From the NCBI RefSeq assembly GCF_003259695.1, contig NZ_PZJH01000001.1, forward strand, positions 806,001 through 870,000: a DNA stretch of 64,000 nucleotides. The letters are read 5' to 3'. Below, piece by piece: positions 51,313-60,092 of this stretch. A program made the translations under genes and the position numbers. Every line of letters begins with the position of its first letter. Position 1 is the first letter of the stretch. Below the pieces are notes generated by a model. That model ran no database searches. It was not told the origin of the DNA and saw nothing but the letters and a program-made list of their open reading frames with translations. The DNA comes from Macrococcus epidermidis (GTDB lineage: Bacteria; Bacillota; Bacilli; Staphylococcales; Staphylococcaceae).

Positions 51313-52095
51313 ATGAAATACAATGCATCGTATATTTTTGGTGCGATATTTGCAGTACCAATCGCACTATTGACAGGGTTTATCAGCATGAATTTTTTTC
51401 AGTTTGATATGTGGCTTGATTCACTTGTTATGGCGGGTGGTTATCTAGGTGCATTCTTACCTATCCAGATGACGACTGGTAATAAATATTTAAAAGAGAT
51501 GGGTGTTACAAAACAAGACTATAAATATATCAGACAGCAGATGAAGATTGCTGAACCAAAGATCAAACAATTATTAGTTCAATATAAAAAAGTACGTTCT
51601 GTAACTGATTTTCGCAATGTAAATGAAATTAATAAACTCGCACGCACAATTTATAAATCAGTGCAAAAAGATCCTAAGAAGTTTTTTAAAGTTGATAGCT
51701 TCTTTTTTTCTCATTTAGATAATACAGTAAATTTATTAGATCAGTTTTTATATTTATCAAGAATGCCGCATAAGACAGCTGAAGATAAGCAGTTGCTTTA
51801 TAATGCGCGTTTAACACTTGAAGAATTAAAAAGAACTTTGCAGGCAGACTTAAAAGCATTAAATTCAAGTGACTATGAACAGATGAAAGTCGAAATCGAT
51901 CTCGCTTCTATTCAGAAGTCCGGCCATCAAATACCGATTCAAAGTGACAATGCGAACCACGAAAATGTCAATCATAGTTATAAACATAGTACAAACAAAC
52001 AGCAGGCTTTAGATTATGAGGAACGTGTGCCTGTTAATTTTAAACGTTCTAAACAATATGCACATGTAAACGAAAGGAAAGATATAAATGAATGA
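51313..52095 (+). CDS. xpaC: XpaC-like (5-bromo-4-chloroindolyl phosphate hydrolysis) protein
   Basis: ATG at 51313 after AAAGGAAA; 260 residues. Two N-terminal membrane helices (about 3-45) are followed by a helical cytoplasmic domain (KEMGVTKQDYKYIRQQMKIAEPKI...) that fits XpaC. The C-terminal 45 residues are polar and low complexity. XpaC partners TelA in many Firmicutes; the phosphatase name is historical. It overlaps telA by eight bases, so the two are coupled. Confidence 0.85.
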   Translation: MKYNASYIFGAIFAVPIALLTGFISMNFFQFDMWLDSLVMAGGYLGAFLPIQMTTGNKYLKEMGVTKQDYKYIRQQMKIAEPKIKQLLVQYKKVRSVTDFRNVNEINKLARTIYKSVQKDPKKFFKVDSFFFSHLDNTVNLLDQFLYLSRMPHKTAEDKQLLYNARLTLEELKRTLQADLKALNSSDYEQMKVEIDLASIQKSGHQIPIQSDNANHENVNHSYKHSTNKQQALDYEERVPVNFKRSKQYAHVNERKDINE

Positions 52096-53248
52096 AAACG
52101 AGTTACTTAATGATTTAACGGCAAATCCATTTGAAAGCAATGCAGTGTTACAACCGGAACAAAAGAAAAATAATTTAACTACATATCAAACTGAAACCCT
52201 TTCTCCTGAAAAACGCGAAAAAATCAACCAGATTAAAAATCAGATTAAACCTCTCGATAATGAAAATTTATTATTATATGGCGCAAGTGCACAACAAAAA
52301 CTTTCTACATTTTCTCATCAAATATTAGATGAAGTACAAAAAAAAGATGTAGGTTCAATTGGTGACAGCCTTGATCAATTAATGAAAAAATTAAAAGAAG
52401 TTGATCCAGATGAAATTTCACAAGTCGAAAAAAGTAAGTTTAAAAAATTATTTAAACGCGTTTCTAAATCAGTCAATGAGTTAATTTCTAGATATCAGTC
52501 GGTTTCAGGACAAATCGATCGTATATCAGTACAGCTTCAAAATTCTAAAGATGTATTATTAAGAGATGTACATATGTTAGACCGCTTATATGAAGAAAAC
52601 AAAGCATATTTTGAAGCTTTAGATATGTTTATCATCGCTGCTGAAGAAAAACGTGAAGAAATTCAGACCGTAATGCTTCCTGAGTTAGAGCAACGTGCAT
52701 TAGCATCAAATGATCAGATGATTGTACAAGATGTTAATGATCTTAGACATTACCTTAATCGTTTAGACAAACGTATCTATGATTTGAAATTATCACGTCA
52801 AATCACTTTACAATCTGCCCCACAAATTAGAATGATTCAGGATGTCAATCAAACACTAGCCGAGAAAATTCAAAGTTCAATTCTAACAAGTATTCCATTA
52901 TGGAAAAATCAGATGGCAATCGCCATGAGTTTATTACATCAGCAGAAAGCGTCTAAAGCACAACAACAGGTTACGAATACAACGAACGAACTACTGCTTA
53001 AAAATTCAGAAATGCTTAAGATGAATACAATAAGAACAGCAGAAGAAAACGAACGTGGCATTGTAGAATTAGATACTTTAAAAACCACACAACAAAACAT
53101 CGTTGATACGATACGTGAAACCTTAACTATTCAACAACAAGGTAGTGAAAAACGACGTGCAGCTGAAATAGAACTTGGCAAAATGGAACAGGATTTAAAA
53201 CAACAATTACTCCAATTACAACAGGATCAACAAAATCGTAATTATTAA
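52088..53248 (+). CDS. telA: TelA-family (toxic anion resistance) protein
   Basis: GAAAGGA upstream; 386 residues, wholly helical and soluble. TelA motifs include DSLDQLMKKLKEVDPDEI, FKRVSKSVNELISRYQSVSGQIDRI and IPLWKNQMAIAMSLLHQQKA. The protein is implicated in tolerance to tellurite, cell-envelope antimicrobials and nisin-like peptides in relatives. Its mechanism is unknown. Partner of the XpaC-like protein. Confidence 0.9.
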   Translation: MNENELLNDLTANPFESNAVLQPEQKKNNLTTYQTETLSPEKREKINQIKNQIKPLDNENLLLYGASAQQKLSTFSHQILDEVQKKDVGSIGDSLDQLMKKLKEVDPDEISQVEKSKFKKLFKRVSKSVNELISRYQSVSGQIDRISVQLQNSKDVLLRDVHMLDRLYEENKAYFEALDMFIIAAEEKREEIQTVMLPELEQRALASNDQMIVQDVNDLRHYLNRLDKRIYDLKLSRQITLQSAPQIRMIQDVNQTLAEKIQSSILTSIPLWKNQMAIAMSLLHQQKASKAQQQVTNTTNELLLKNSEMLKMNTIRTAEENERGIVELDTLKTTQQNIVDTIRETLTIQQQGSEKRRAAEIELGKMEQDLKQQLLQLQQDQQNRNY

Positions 53249-53254
53249 ATAAAG

Positions 53255-53288
53255 AGACCTAAGACGTTAATTCAAACGTCTTAGGTCT
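53255..53288. terminator. Bidirectional terminator between telA and brnQ
   Basis: AGACCTAAGACGTT (53255-53268) and AACGTCTTAGGTCT (53275-53288) are exact 14-bp arms with a 6-base loop. The genes on either side converge. Confidence 0.8.
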
Positions 53289-53292
53289 TCAT

Positions 53293-54621
53293 TTATTTAT
53301 ATGCAATTTTAGTTTGTCTTAATCCTAATACATAACCGATGATATATCCAACTACAGCAAATATTAGCCATTCCATTGATTGTGCTTTTAAAGGTAATGC
53401 ATTCATAAAAGGAAAAATATTAAATTCTGCACTCAGTACAGATAAAACAGAAACAATCGTTACTAATATAATCGGAATTTGAAATGCTAGTAATGGTGTT
53501 GGTACAAATTTTGCGACTAACATAATTAATACTAAGGTCATCGCTATAGGATACAAGATTAATAATACAGGAATTGATTTTTCAATTACTGCTTTTAATC
53601 CTTGGTTCGCTAATATAAAACTAAATAATGTAAAAGTAATTGCATATGTTTTATAAGATATTTTCGGGAATATTTCATTGAAATATTCACTTACAGCAAC
53701 AACTAAACCTGTTGAAGTTGTTAAACAAGCTAAGCTTACTATGATTCCAATTAACAGCTTACCGAAAGTGCCGAATGTATCATGTGCAACGTGCGTTAAA
53801 ATATATGTACCTAAATCTAATTCATTTTTCTTAATTTCTGAAAGTTGTGCAGCTGATAAATGATAGTGACTACCAATCCATCCTAAAGTTAAGTAAATGA
53901 AACCTAATGCAATCGCAGCAATGATGCCTGCTAATACCGTTTGTTTAAATAAACCAGTTTCTTTTGTAATACCTTTATCTTTAATCGCATTAATAACAAT
54001 TACTGAGAATGCAATCGCTGCAATTGCATCCATTGTTTGATATCCACTAGTAAACCCGCTAAAGAAACTTGTATTTAAATTCGTATAAACATCAGCTTGC
54101 GCCTTCACTGGTGAAGTATCAAATAATGAGAAGATACTTACCACAACTAAAGCAATAATAGAAATCAGTAATAGTGGTGTTAAGATTGCTCCTACTCTAT
54201 CTACCATTTTAGATGGATTAATCGCTAACCATAATGTAATTCCAAAGAATATAATAGTAAAAATCAATAAAGACATTGCAGATGGTGCTTTTAAAAATGG
54301 TAACACAGCCATTTCGTAAGATGTTGCACCTGTTCTCGGAATAGCAAATAATGGTCCAATCGTTAAATATACTGCTGACAGAAATAAGATTCCAAATACC
54401 GGATTAATTCTATGAAGTACACCTTTATAACCTGATTCATCTAAAGATCCGACGATAATACCAAGTAAAGGTAAGCCTACCCCTGTTAAAATAAAACCAA
54501 CAATTGCCGGCCAGAAAAATTGACCACTAGCAAAACCTAAATTTGGCGGAAAAATTAAATTACCCGCTCCAAAAAATATTGCAAATAACATAAAACCTAC
54601 GACCCAAGTATTCTTATTCAT
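53293..54621 (-). CDS. brnQ: Branched-chain amino acid carrier (LIVCS family)
   Basis: AGGAGG upstream of the ATG; 442 residues with 12 predicted helices. The N-terminal GFMLFAIFFGAGNLIFPPNLGFASG motif is diagnostic of BrnQ, a sodium- or proton-coupled importer of leucine, isoleucine and valine. It is monocistronic, between telA and the VWA gene. Confidence 0.96.
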   Translation of the reverse strand: MNKNTWVVGFMLFAIFFGAGNLIFPPNLGFASGQFFWPAIVGFILTGVGLPLLGIIVGSLDESGYKGVLHRINPVFGILFLSAVYLTIGPLFAIPRTGATSYEMAVLPFLKAPSAMSLLIFTIIFFGITLWLAINPSKMVDRVGAILTPLLLISIIALVVVSIFSLFDTSPVKAQADVYTNLNTSFFSGFTSGYQTMDAIAAIAFSVIVINAIKDKGITKETGLFKQTVLAGIIAAIALGFIYLTLGWIGSHYHLSAAQLSEIKKNELDLGTYILTHVAHDTFGTFGKLLIGIIVSLACLTTSTGLVVAVSEYFNEIFPKISYKTYAITFTLFSFILANQGLKAVIEKSIPVLLILYPIAMTLVLIMLVAKFVPTPLLAFQIPIILVTIVSVLSVLSAEFNIFPFMNALPLKAQSMEWLIFAVVGYIIGYVLGLRQTKIAYK

Positions 54622-54705
54622 GGGATGACCTCCTTACTTTAATGTTAATTATACTATCACTTTAAACGCATAAAGTCTATAACTTTTCAGAAAATTTAAA
54701 AAAAA

Positions 54706-54730
54706 TACACACACCGTTAATATGTGTGTA
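54706..54730 (-). terminator. Terminator of MoxR-VWA operon
   Basis: TACACACA and TGTGTGTA are 8-bp arms around a 9-base loop. On the minus strand a T-rich run (plus-strand A-rich 54694-54705) follows. It lies eight bases after the VWA stop. Confidence 0.65.
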
Positions 54731-54738
54731 TAATTATC

Positions 54739-56580
54739 CTAAAATTGTTTCATACTTTGAAGTAATAAAGTTTTAAGAAGCGGCTGTATCACACTTGGTA
54801 ACTTTTCTACACCTTCCACAAAGATGCAGTAATCATTATAAATATTTTTTATTGTTGCCATCGTATTTTCGTCGATTTTTGTCTGGCTTAAGAAAATATT
54901 GATGACATATATATTTTCTTTTCGCAGCGCAACTACTGCATCATGGGTATCTATAATACCATTCGATTCATAATCAAATGCTGATGGCTCACCATCTGAG
55001 AATACGATTAAAAATTTTTGTTTTTCCTGACGTGCTTTTAACATATTGCCAGCTATTCGAATCGCTAAACCATCCCGATTATCCTCACCTGTCTTATAAC
55101 TCACTACATTTGGAGAATATTGATTTTGTAAGGAATTTTGGTAAGTAATGATTTGTTCTAAAATGTTTGGCTGAATATTTTTATCCGCTTCAAACCCATC
55201 TTCAGAGAAAGCCATAATTTCATGTCTTATCGATAATTGTTGTAATGTCTCATGAAACAACACGATACCCTTTTTTGTTTCTTCCAGTTTATCTTCCATG
55301 CTATAAGAAGCATCAATTAATAACATAAACGTTGCATCTAATTTATAGGATTTCTGATCTTCTTTATAAAATACGCGTTTGCGATCATCTAAAAACCATT
55401 GTGTAAGGTTACGACTTAATTTTCCTTTACTCAATCCTTGACGCTTTGCGCTGACCTCATGATCGACGCTTTTGTTAATCACGTTGACCAATGTTTTTAT
55501 CTCTTTTAATACATCCTCTTTATATGTATTATATATTGTCAGACTTTTATCATCTTGCACAGTTTCTTTCCAAATTATCTTTGTATTGATGTTCTCTTCC
55601 CCGACGATGTCACTAATATCATTACCTTCTGCGTCTGTCTGAGGCGGTTTTGTCTTACCTTTCCCCATCATCATCTCAGTAATGTCATCACTTGCGTCAC
55701 CTTCACGCTCATTTTCTTTTATATTATTACTGTTCGAACCTTCTGTTACTTCAGTCTCAAGATAAGCACCACTCTTTGTTTCTGTATCACGTTGTTTTGT
55801 CTGTACTGACTCTGATTCATCCATTTCTGCTACGTCTTGTTTCGCTTTATCTAAATTTGCTTTTTTAATAGCTTTAGCATTCATATATGCTAATTTCGGG
55901 ATATGGTAATAGGCGTTTAACATATCTTTCGTTAAATTTGGTTCAATTAATAGCATAAGTCTTATTGCAAGATTTGCACTATCTTCAGTATTTTTTAAGT
56001 CATAAAATGATTGTAAGGCAAGCTGAATGCTATATTCAAGTTCCGTAAAAAACATTGTCTGAAAAGAAAGGATATTATCTGTCAGTAATGCATGTTCAAT
56101 TTGTAAAAATAATTCATCAGTGGGCATCGCCTTTGTCTGATAAAATTTAATCTGGCTTTCATTCTCTTTTAACTTTGCTCGAATGCGTATATCAAAGAAT
56201 TTCTTTGTGAAAGGTCTTTCTTCACTGATTAAATGCATTAATCTAAATTCATCAATCATCATAAAGAGCTGCTGAAAGAAGCTTTTAACTCGAAATGACT
56301 CTTCAAGTACATCTTCTACAACGTCTAAATCCGTGTACTCAAACCCAATAGCATGTAATATTGTGTCACTCTTTAATAATTTCATTTCTTCTTCACGTTC
56401 TCTATGTTTCCATTTGAATGCTACATTAATCGTATTTTCTGCAAGGTCAAAATAAGCAAACTTCTGAAAGTTTACTTTCACCGTCTCATCTTCACGTAAT
56501 AATTGGGCTAAGTCAGTCAAAGTCATTATTAATGATGGATCGACGCGCTCATCATTAAATAATATAAATTTTTCACTCAT
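54739..56580 (-). CDS. VWA (CobT-like) protein partner of MoxR-type ATPase
   Basis: This 613-residue protein has a C-terminal von Willebrand A domain with the MIDAS motif LIDASYSMEDK (D-x-S-x-S) at about 424-433 and FSDGEPSAF near 533. A long acidic, low-complexity stretch (about 245-330) separates it from a helical N-terminal half. Together with the AAA ATPase upstream it forms a MoxR/CobN-chelatase-type pair thought to act as a metal-dependent chaperone for protein or metal-centre assembly. Start and ATPase stop overlap (TAATG). Confidence 0.87.
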   Translation of the reverse strand: MSEKFILFNDERVDPSLIMTLTDLAQLLREDETVKVNFQKFAYFDLAENTINVAFKWKHREREEEMKLLKSDTILHAIGFEYTDLDVVEDVLEESFRVKSFFQQLFMMIDEFRLMHLISEERPFTKKFFDIRIRAKLKENESQIKFYQTKAMPTDELFLQIEHALLTDNILSFQTMFFTELEYSIQLALQSFYDLKNTEDSANLAIRLMLLIEPNLTKDMLNAYYHIPKLAYMNAKAIKKANLDKAKQDVAEMDESESVQTKQRDTETKSGAYLETEVTEGSNSNNIKENEREGDASDDITEMMMGKGKTKPPQTDAEGNDISDIVGEENINTKIIWKETVQDDKSLTIYNTYKEDVLKEIKTLVNVINKSVDHEVSAKRQGLSKGKLSRNLTQWFLDDRKRVFYKEDQKSYKLDATFMLLIDASYSMEDKLEETKKGIVLFHETLQQLSIRHEIMAFSEDGFEADKNIQPNILEQIITYQNSLQNQYSPNVVSYKTGEDNRDGLAIRIAGNMLKARQEKQKFLIVFSDGEPSAFDYESNGIIDTHDAVVALRKENIYVINIFLSQTKIDENTMATIKNIYNDYCIFVEGVEKLPSVIQPLLKTLLLQSMKQF

Positions 56581-57362
56581 TAAAAATTCAGTTCCATTGC
56601 ATTGATAATCGCATTTTGTTCTCGCTCATCATCCAACTTATCAATGATTGCACGTTTCGCTGCACGTTCAATCGGCATTACTTGTATTAAATCACAGAAA
56701 TCAAGCAAAGCACGGACTGAACTTGCTTCTTCACTAATTTGACCTTGACTCGCCATCGTTACTAAATCCTGATTAAACTTTATAATCTGATCAATTATCT
56801 TGGTATCTTGTAATGTCGTCTGTTCTACTATAACTTGTTTTAAGACATCACCACTTATATAGTGAAGATCTAAAACGACAAATCTATTTTTTAATGCTTC
56901 GTTCATTGGTAATGTACCTACATAACCAACATTTATCGCTGCAATAACTTTAAAATTATCATGTGCTTTAATCACTTCTCCAGTAAACGGATTCGTTATT
57001 GTTCTACGAAAATCAAGCACACCGTTTAAAATAGGTAACGTTTCAGGTTTAGCCATATTAATTTCATCAATGTATAATATGTTACCTTCACGCATTGCTT
57101 CAATAACTGGTCCATCCACGAATACGATTCGAGATTCACCATTGCTATTTTCGATTGTTTTATAACCTAATAAACTCTCTGCATCTAAGTCTACCGAACA
57201 GTTAATACTATTCATCTTCTGATCCATATCAACACTCAAAGTTTCTGCTAATTTCGTTTTACCAGAACCAGTTGGCCCCTTTAATAATACATTTTTACTT
57301 AAATTTAGCATTGCCAGAGCGTCCTCGTATATCGTTACATCGCTATTTTGATATTTTTGCAT
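56580..57362 (-). CDS. MoxR/CbbQ-type AAA+ ATPase
   Basis: ATG at 57362 follows AAGGAG; 260 residues. Walker [13 protein letters not shown] (about 28-39), Walker [18 protein letters not shown] (about 94-110), sensor 1 [19 protein letters not shown] and the Arg finger region KNRFVVLDL. MoxR-type ATPases work with VWA partners as chaperones. The pair is conserved near odhAB in staphylococci. It is coupled to the VWA gene by a one-base overlap. Confidence 0.9.
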   Translation of the reverse strand: MQKYQNSDVTIYEDALAMLNLSKNVLLKGPTGSGKTKLAETLSVDMDQKMNSINCSVDLDAESLLGYKTIENSNGESRIVFVDGPVIEAMREGNILYIDEINMAKPETLPILNGVLDFRRTITNPFTGEVIKAHDNFKVIAAINVGYVGTLPMNEALKNRFVVLDLHYISGDVLKQVIVEQTTLQDTKIIDQIIKFNQDLVTMASQGQISEEASSVRALLDFCDLIQVMPIERAAKRAIIDKLDDEREQNAIINAMELNF

Positions 57363-57535
57363 GATCTTACTCCTTTTCAAAATAAAAAGAGGCAATATTT
57401 TGCCCCTTTATTGTTTAACCTTATTATACATGATTGTACTAATATTTTGTTATAAACTGTTTTTACGAAATTATCACAAAAAGTATTATAAATATAATAC
57501 TTTATCAGTATTTACTTTCTGTATTAATAAAATTC

Positions 57536-57739
57536 TTAAATTTCTTCAAAATATTCTTTATAATATCCGCCAACTTTACCACTATTGTCTCGTATATGAT
57601 AATATTCTTCTGTTTCATTGACCACATCATAAACTTGACCGACAGTAAGCATATCGTTTACTTTATATTTTTTAGCATCAACATTAACAACTTTAACTTG
57701 TTTGATTGCAGCTTTATCTTGCCATTCTTCATGTAACAT
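57536..57739 (-). CDS. DUF6501-like small protein
   Basis: This 67-residue protein (MLHEEWQDKAAIKQVKVVN, then VDAKKYKVNDMLTVGQVYDVVNETEEYY and a GKVGGYYKEYFEE end) resembles the small SH3-like family DUF6501 of staphylococci and bacilli. No Shine-Dalgarno of full strength precedes the ATG, which lies 18 bases after the dioxygenase stop (57758), so it may be read with that gene. No function is known. Confidence 0.68.
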   Translation of the reverse strand: MLHEEWQDKAAIKQVKVVNVDAKKYKVNDMLTVGQVYDVVNETEEYYHIRDNSGKVGGYYKEYFEEI

Positions 57740-57757
57740 ATTAACAACCCCATATCT

Positions 57758-58717
57758 TTATTTTGTTTGAATTGGTTTTAATGCGCTTTCAATTTCATTT
57801 CTACGTGCTTCTAAAAATGGTGGTAAACTCAAACGTTCACCTAAAGCATCAACTGGTTCATCAGATGCAAATCCAGGACCATCTGTTGCAAGTTCAAATA
57901 ATATACCAGAAATATCTCTGAAATATAAAGATTTAAAATAATATCGATCAACTACCCCTGAGTTTGGAATATTACCAGTATTTAATTTATTTAAGGCAGC
58001 TTGTAATTTTAACGCATCACTCACTCTAAAAGCGACATGATGAACACCACCATATCCTTGCTCTGTCTGACCAGTACGTTTTAAAAGATGTACTTCACCG
58101 CCGTTACCACCGTCACCCATTGAAAATACATGTACTGTATCTAAAGAGTCACTATGTTCGTATTCTCCGGTACGTTCCATACCTAATATTTGTGTCAAAA
58201 CGGATGCTGTAACAAGCGTATGTTCTACAGCAAGTAAAACGGGTCCTAATCCTAAAACCTGATGAACACTTTCTACAGGACTATGTGGATTAGGTTTCCC
58301 CATCGGAATACCAGTATTCAATTCATCAGAAATCAAATAAATTAAGCGATCATCGAAATCATAGAAAGGTAGTGCATGTTTGCCGTTTATTTTAATAACC
58401 GCATCATATTTAATCTGCATTTCATCAAAACGCTGTTTAAAATAATAAAGGCTATAATCTGTTGGTACACGCAATGAAAAGGCATAAATATCATTTGTAC
58501 CACGTAAATGTTTTGGTGCATCTTTAAAATCAAAGAAAGTCACATCTGTACCTGGACTACCTTCATTATCAGCAAAAAACAGATGATATGTATCGACTGC
58601 ATCTTGATTAACTGTCTTTTTAACAAGCTTTAATCCTAAAACTTTATGATAAAAGTCATAACACTTTTGTGCATCACTCGTAATGGCAGTGACGTGATGT
58701 AATCCTAATAAATCCAT
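57758..58717 (-). CDS. VOC-family ring-cleaving dioxygenase (MhqO-like)
   Basis: GGAGGAGA upstream; 319 residues. Two glyoxalase/VOC modules: the first opens with LLGLHHVTAITSDAQKCYDFYHKVLGLKLVKKTVN and the second has GYGGVHHVAFRV...; metal-ligand His residues (H7/H8, H222/223) and the late Glu in GILFELATDGPGF are in place. Such proteins cleave quinol/catechol-like aromatics and are often induced by quinones via MhqR-type repressors. The inverted repeat upstream may be a terminator for odhB, an operator, or both. Confidence 0.87.
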   Translation of the reverse strand: MDLLGLHHVTAITSDAQKCYDFYHKVLGLKLVKKTVNQDAVDTYHLFFADNEGSPGTDVTFFDFKDAPKHLRGTNDIYAFSLRVPTDYSLYYFKQRFDEMQIKYDAVIKINGKHALPFYDFDDRLIYLISDELNTGIPMGKPNPHSPVESVHQVLGLGPVLLAVEHTLVTASVLTQILGMERTGEYEHSDSLDTVHVFSMGDGGNGGEVHLLKRTGQTEQGYGGVHHVAFRVSDALKLQAALNKLNTGNIPNSGVVDRYYFKSLYFRDISGILFELATDGPGFASDEPVDALGERLSLPPFLEARRNEIESALKPIQTK

Positions 58718-58742
58718 GATTTCTCCTCCAAATATAAAAAAA

Positions 58743-58780
58743 CAGTAACTTATACTTATTATAACGTGTATAAGTTACTG
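58743..58780 (-). terminator. Inverted repeat between odhB and dioxygenase gene
   Basis: CAGTAACTTATAC and GTATAAGTTACTG are exact 13-bp arms around 12 bases. On the minus strand it is followed by a T7 run (plus-strand A7 at 58736-58742), so it terminates odhAB; it also overlaps TATAAT on the minus strand, so it could hold the dioxygenase promoter or operator. Confidence 0.65.
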
Positions 58781-58800
58781 GGTAAATTATTTATAACAAA

Positions 58801-60078
58801 TTAGCTTTCTAATAATAAATCTTCAGGATTTTCGATTAATTCTTTAACAGTTTTCAAGAAACCTACAGCTTCCTTACCATCGATAATTCTGTGATCATAA
58901 CTTAATGCGACATACATCATCGGACGATTTTCCATGCGTTCTTTATCAATTGCAATTGGACGTGTCACGATAGAGTGCATACCTAAAATAGCAGCTTGCG
59001 TACCATTGATAATAGGCGTAGACATTAATGAACCGAATACACCACCGTTAGTGATTGTAAATGATCCACCCATCATATCATCTAATCCTAATTTTTTATC
59101 ACGTGCTTTAATTGCTAAATCATAGATAGAACCTTCGATTTCAGCAAAGTTCTTCTTATCACAATCACGTACAACAGGTACTACTAAACCTTCGTCAGTA
59201 GATACAGCAACACCGATATCATAGAATTGTTTTAAGATTAAATCGTCTCCATCAATTTCAGCATTAACAGCAGGATATTTTTTAAGTGCTGCTACCACTG
59301 CTTTTGTAAAGAATGACATGAAACCTAAACGTGTACCGTCATGATTTTCCTGGAATGCATCTTTTTTACGTTTACGTAAATCCATAACATTTGTCATATC
59401 GATTTCGTTAAACGTAGTAAGCATTGCAGTATTCTGAGAAACTTCTAATAATTTATTAGCAATCGTTTTTCTTCTGCGACTCATTTTTTCACGAATTACA
59501 GGTTTCGCAGGATTTTCAGGTTTTGCAGGTTTTTCCTGTGCTGGAGCTGCTGGTTTTTCAGCTTGAACAGGTGCATTAACTGCATTTTGTACATCATGAC
59601 TTCTGATTAATCCTTTAGGATCGCGAGGATTAATAGAAGCTAAATCAATGCCATGCTCACGTGCATACTTTCTAGCAGATGGTGTTGCTACAATACGTCC
59701 GCTTTTTTCGTTAGGTGTCATAGGCTCAGATGATTCCGGAGCATTTTTAGAAGTTTCAGCTGATTGTACTGTTTCTTCTGTTTTTTCAGAAGTTGCTGGA
59801 GCAGCATCAGGTGATTTATTTTCTGCTGGTGCCGATGTTGCCCCACCTTCACCAACGATTGCGATGACTGATCCAACTTCAACTGTATCTCCTTCTTGTG
59901 CTTTTATTTCTGTAATAACACCTGCTTCTTCAGAAATAACTTCTACGTTAACTTTATCTGTTTCAAGCTCAACGATATTTTCGCCTTTTTCAACTGCATC
60001 TCCAACTTGTTTAAACCAGGTTGATATTGTACCTTCTGTAATAGATTCTGCTAATTCTGGAACTCTGATTTCTGCCAC
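58801..60078 (-). CDS. odhB: 2-oxoglutarate dehydrogenase E2 (dihydrolipoyl succinyltransferase)
   Basis: GGGGGAAA upstream; 425 residues. Lipoyl domain at 1-77 with lipoyl Lys 42 (ETDKVNVEV); an Ala/Pro/Glu-rich linker; E1/E3-binding domain at about 131-165 ([26 protein letters not shown]); a second Pro/Ala linker; catalytic domain from about 200 with [13 protein letters not shown] near 398. It transfers the succinyl group from E1 to CoA. It follows odhA by 14 bases. Confidence 0.97.
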   Translation of the reverse strand: MAEIRVPELAESITEGTISTWFKQVGDAVEKGENIVELETDKVNVEVISEEAGVITEIKAQEGDTVEVGSVIAIVGEGGATSAPAENKSPDAAPATSEKTEETVQSAETSKNAPESSEPMTPNEKSGRIVATPSARKYAREHGIDLASINPRDPKGLIRSHDVQNAVNAPVQAEKPAAPAQEKPAKPENPAKPVIREKMSRRRKTIANKLLEVSQNTAMLTTFNEIDMTNVMDLRKRKKDAFQENHDGTRLGFMSFFTKAVVAALKKYPAVNAEIDGDDLILKQFYDIGVAVSTDEGLVVPVVRDCDKKNFAEIEGSIYDLAIKARDKKLGLDDMMGGSFTITNGGVFGSLMSTPIINGTQAAILGMHSIVTRPIAIDKERMENRPMMYVALSYDHRIIDGKEAVGFLKTVKELIENPEDLLLES

Positions 60079-60092
60079 TTTTATTTTCCCCC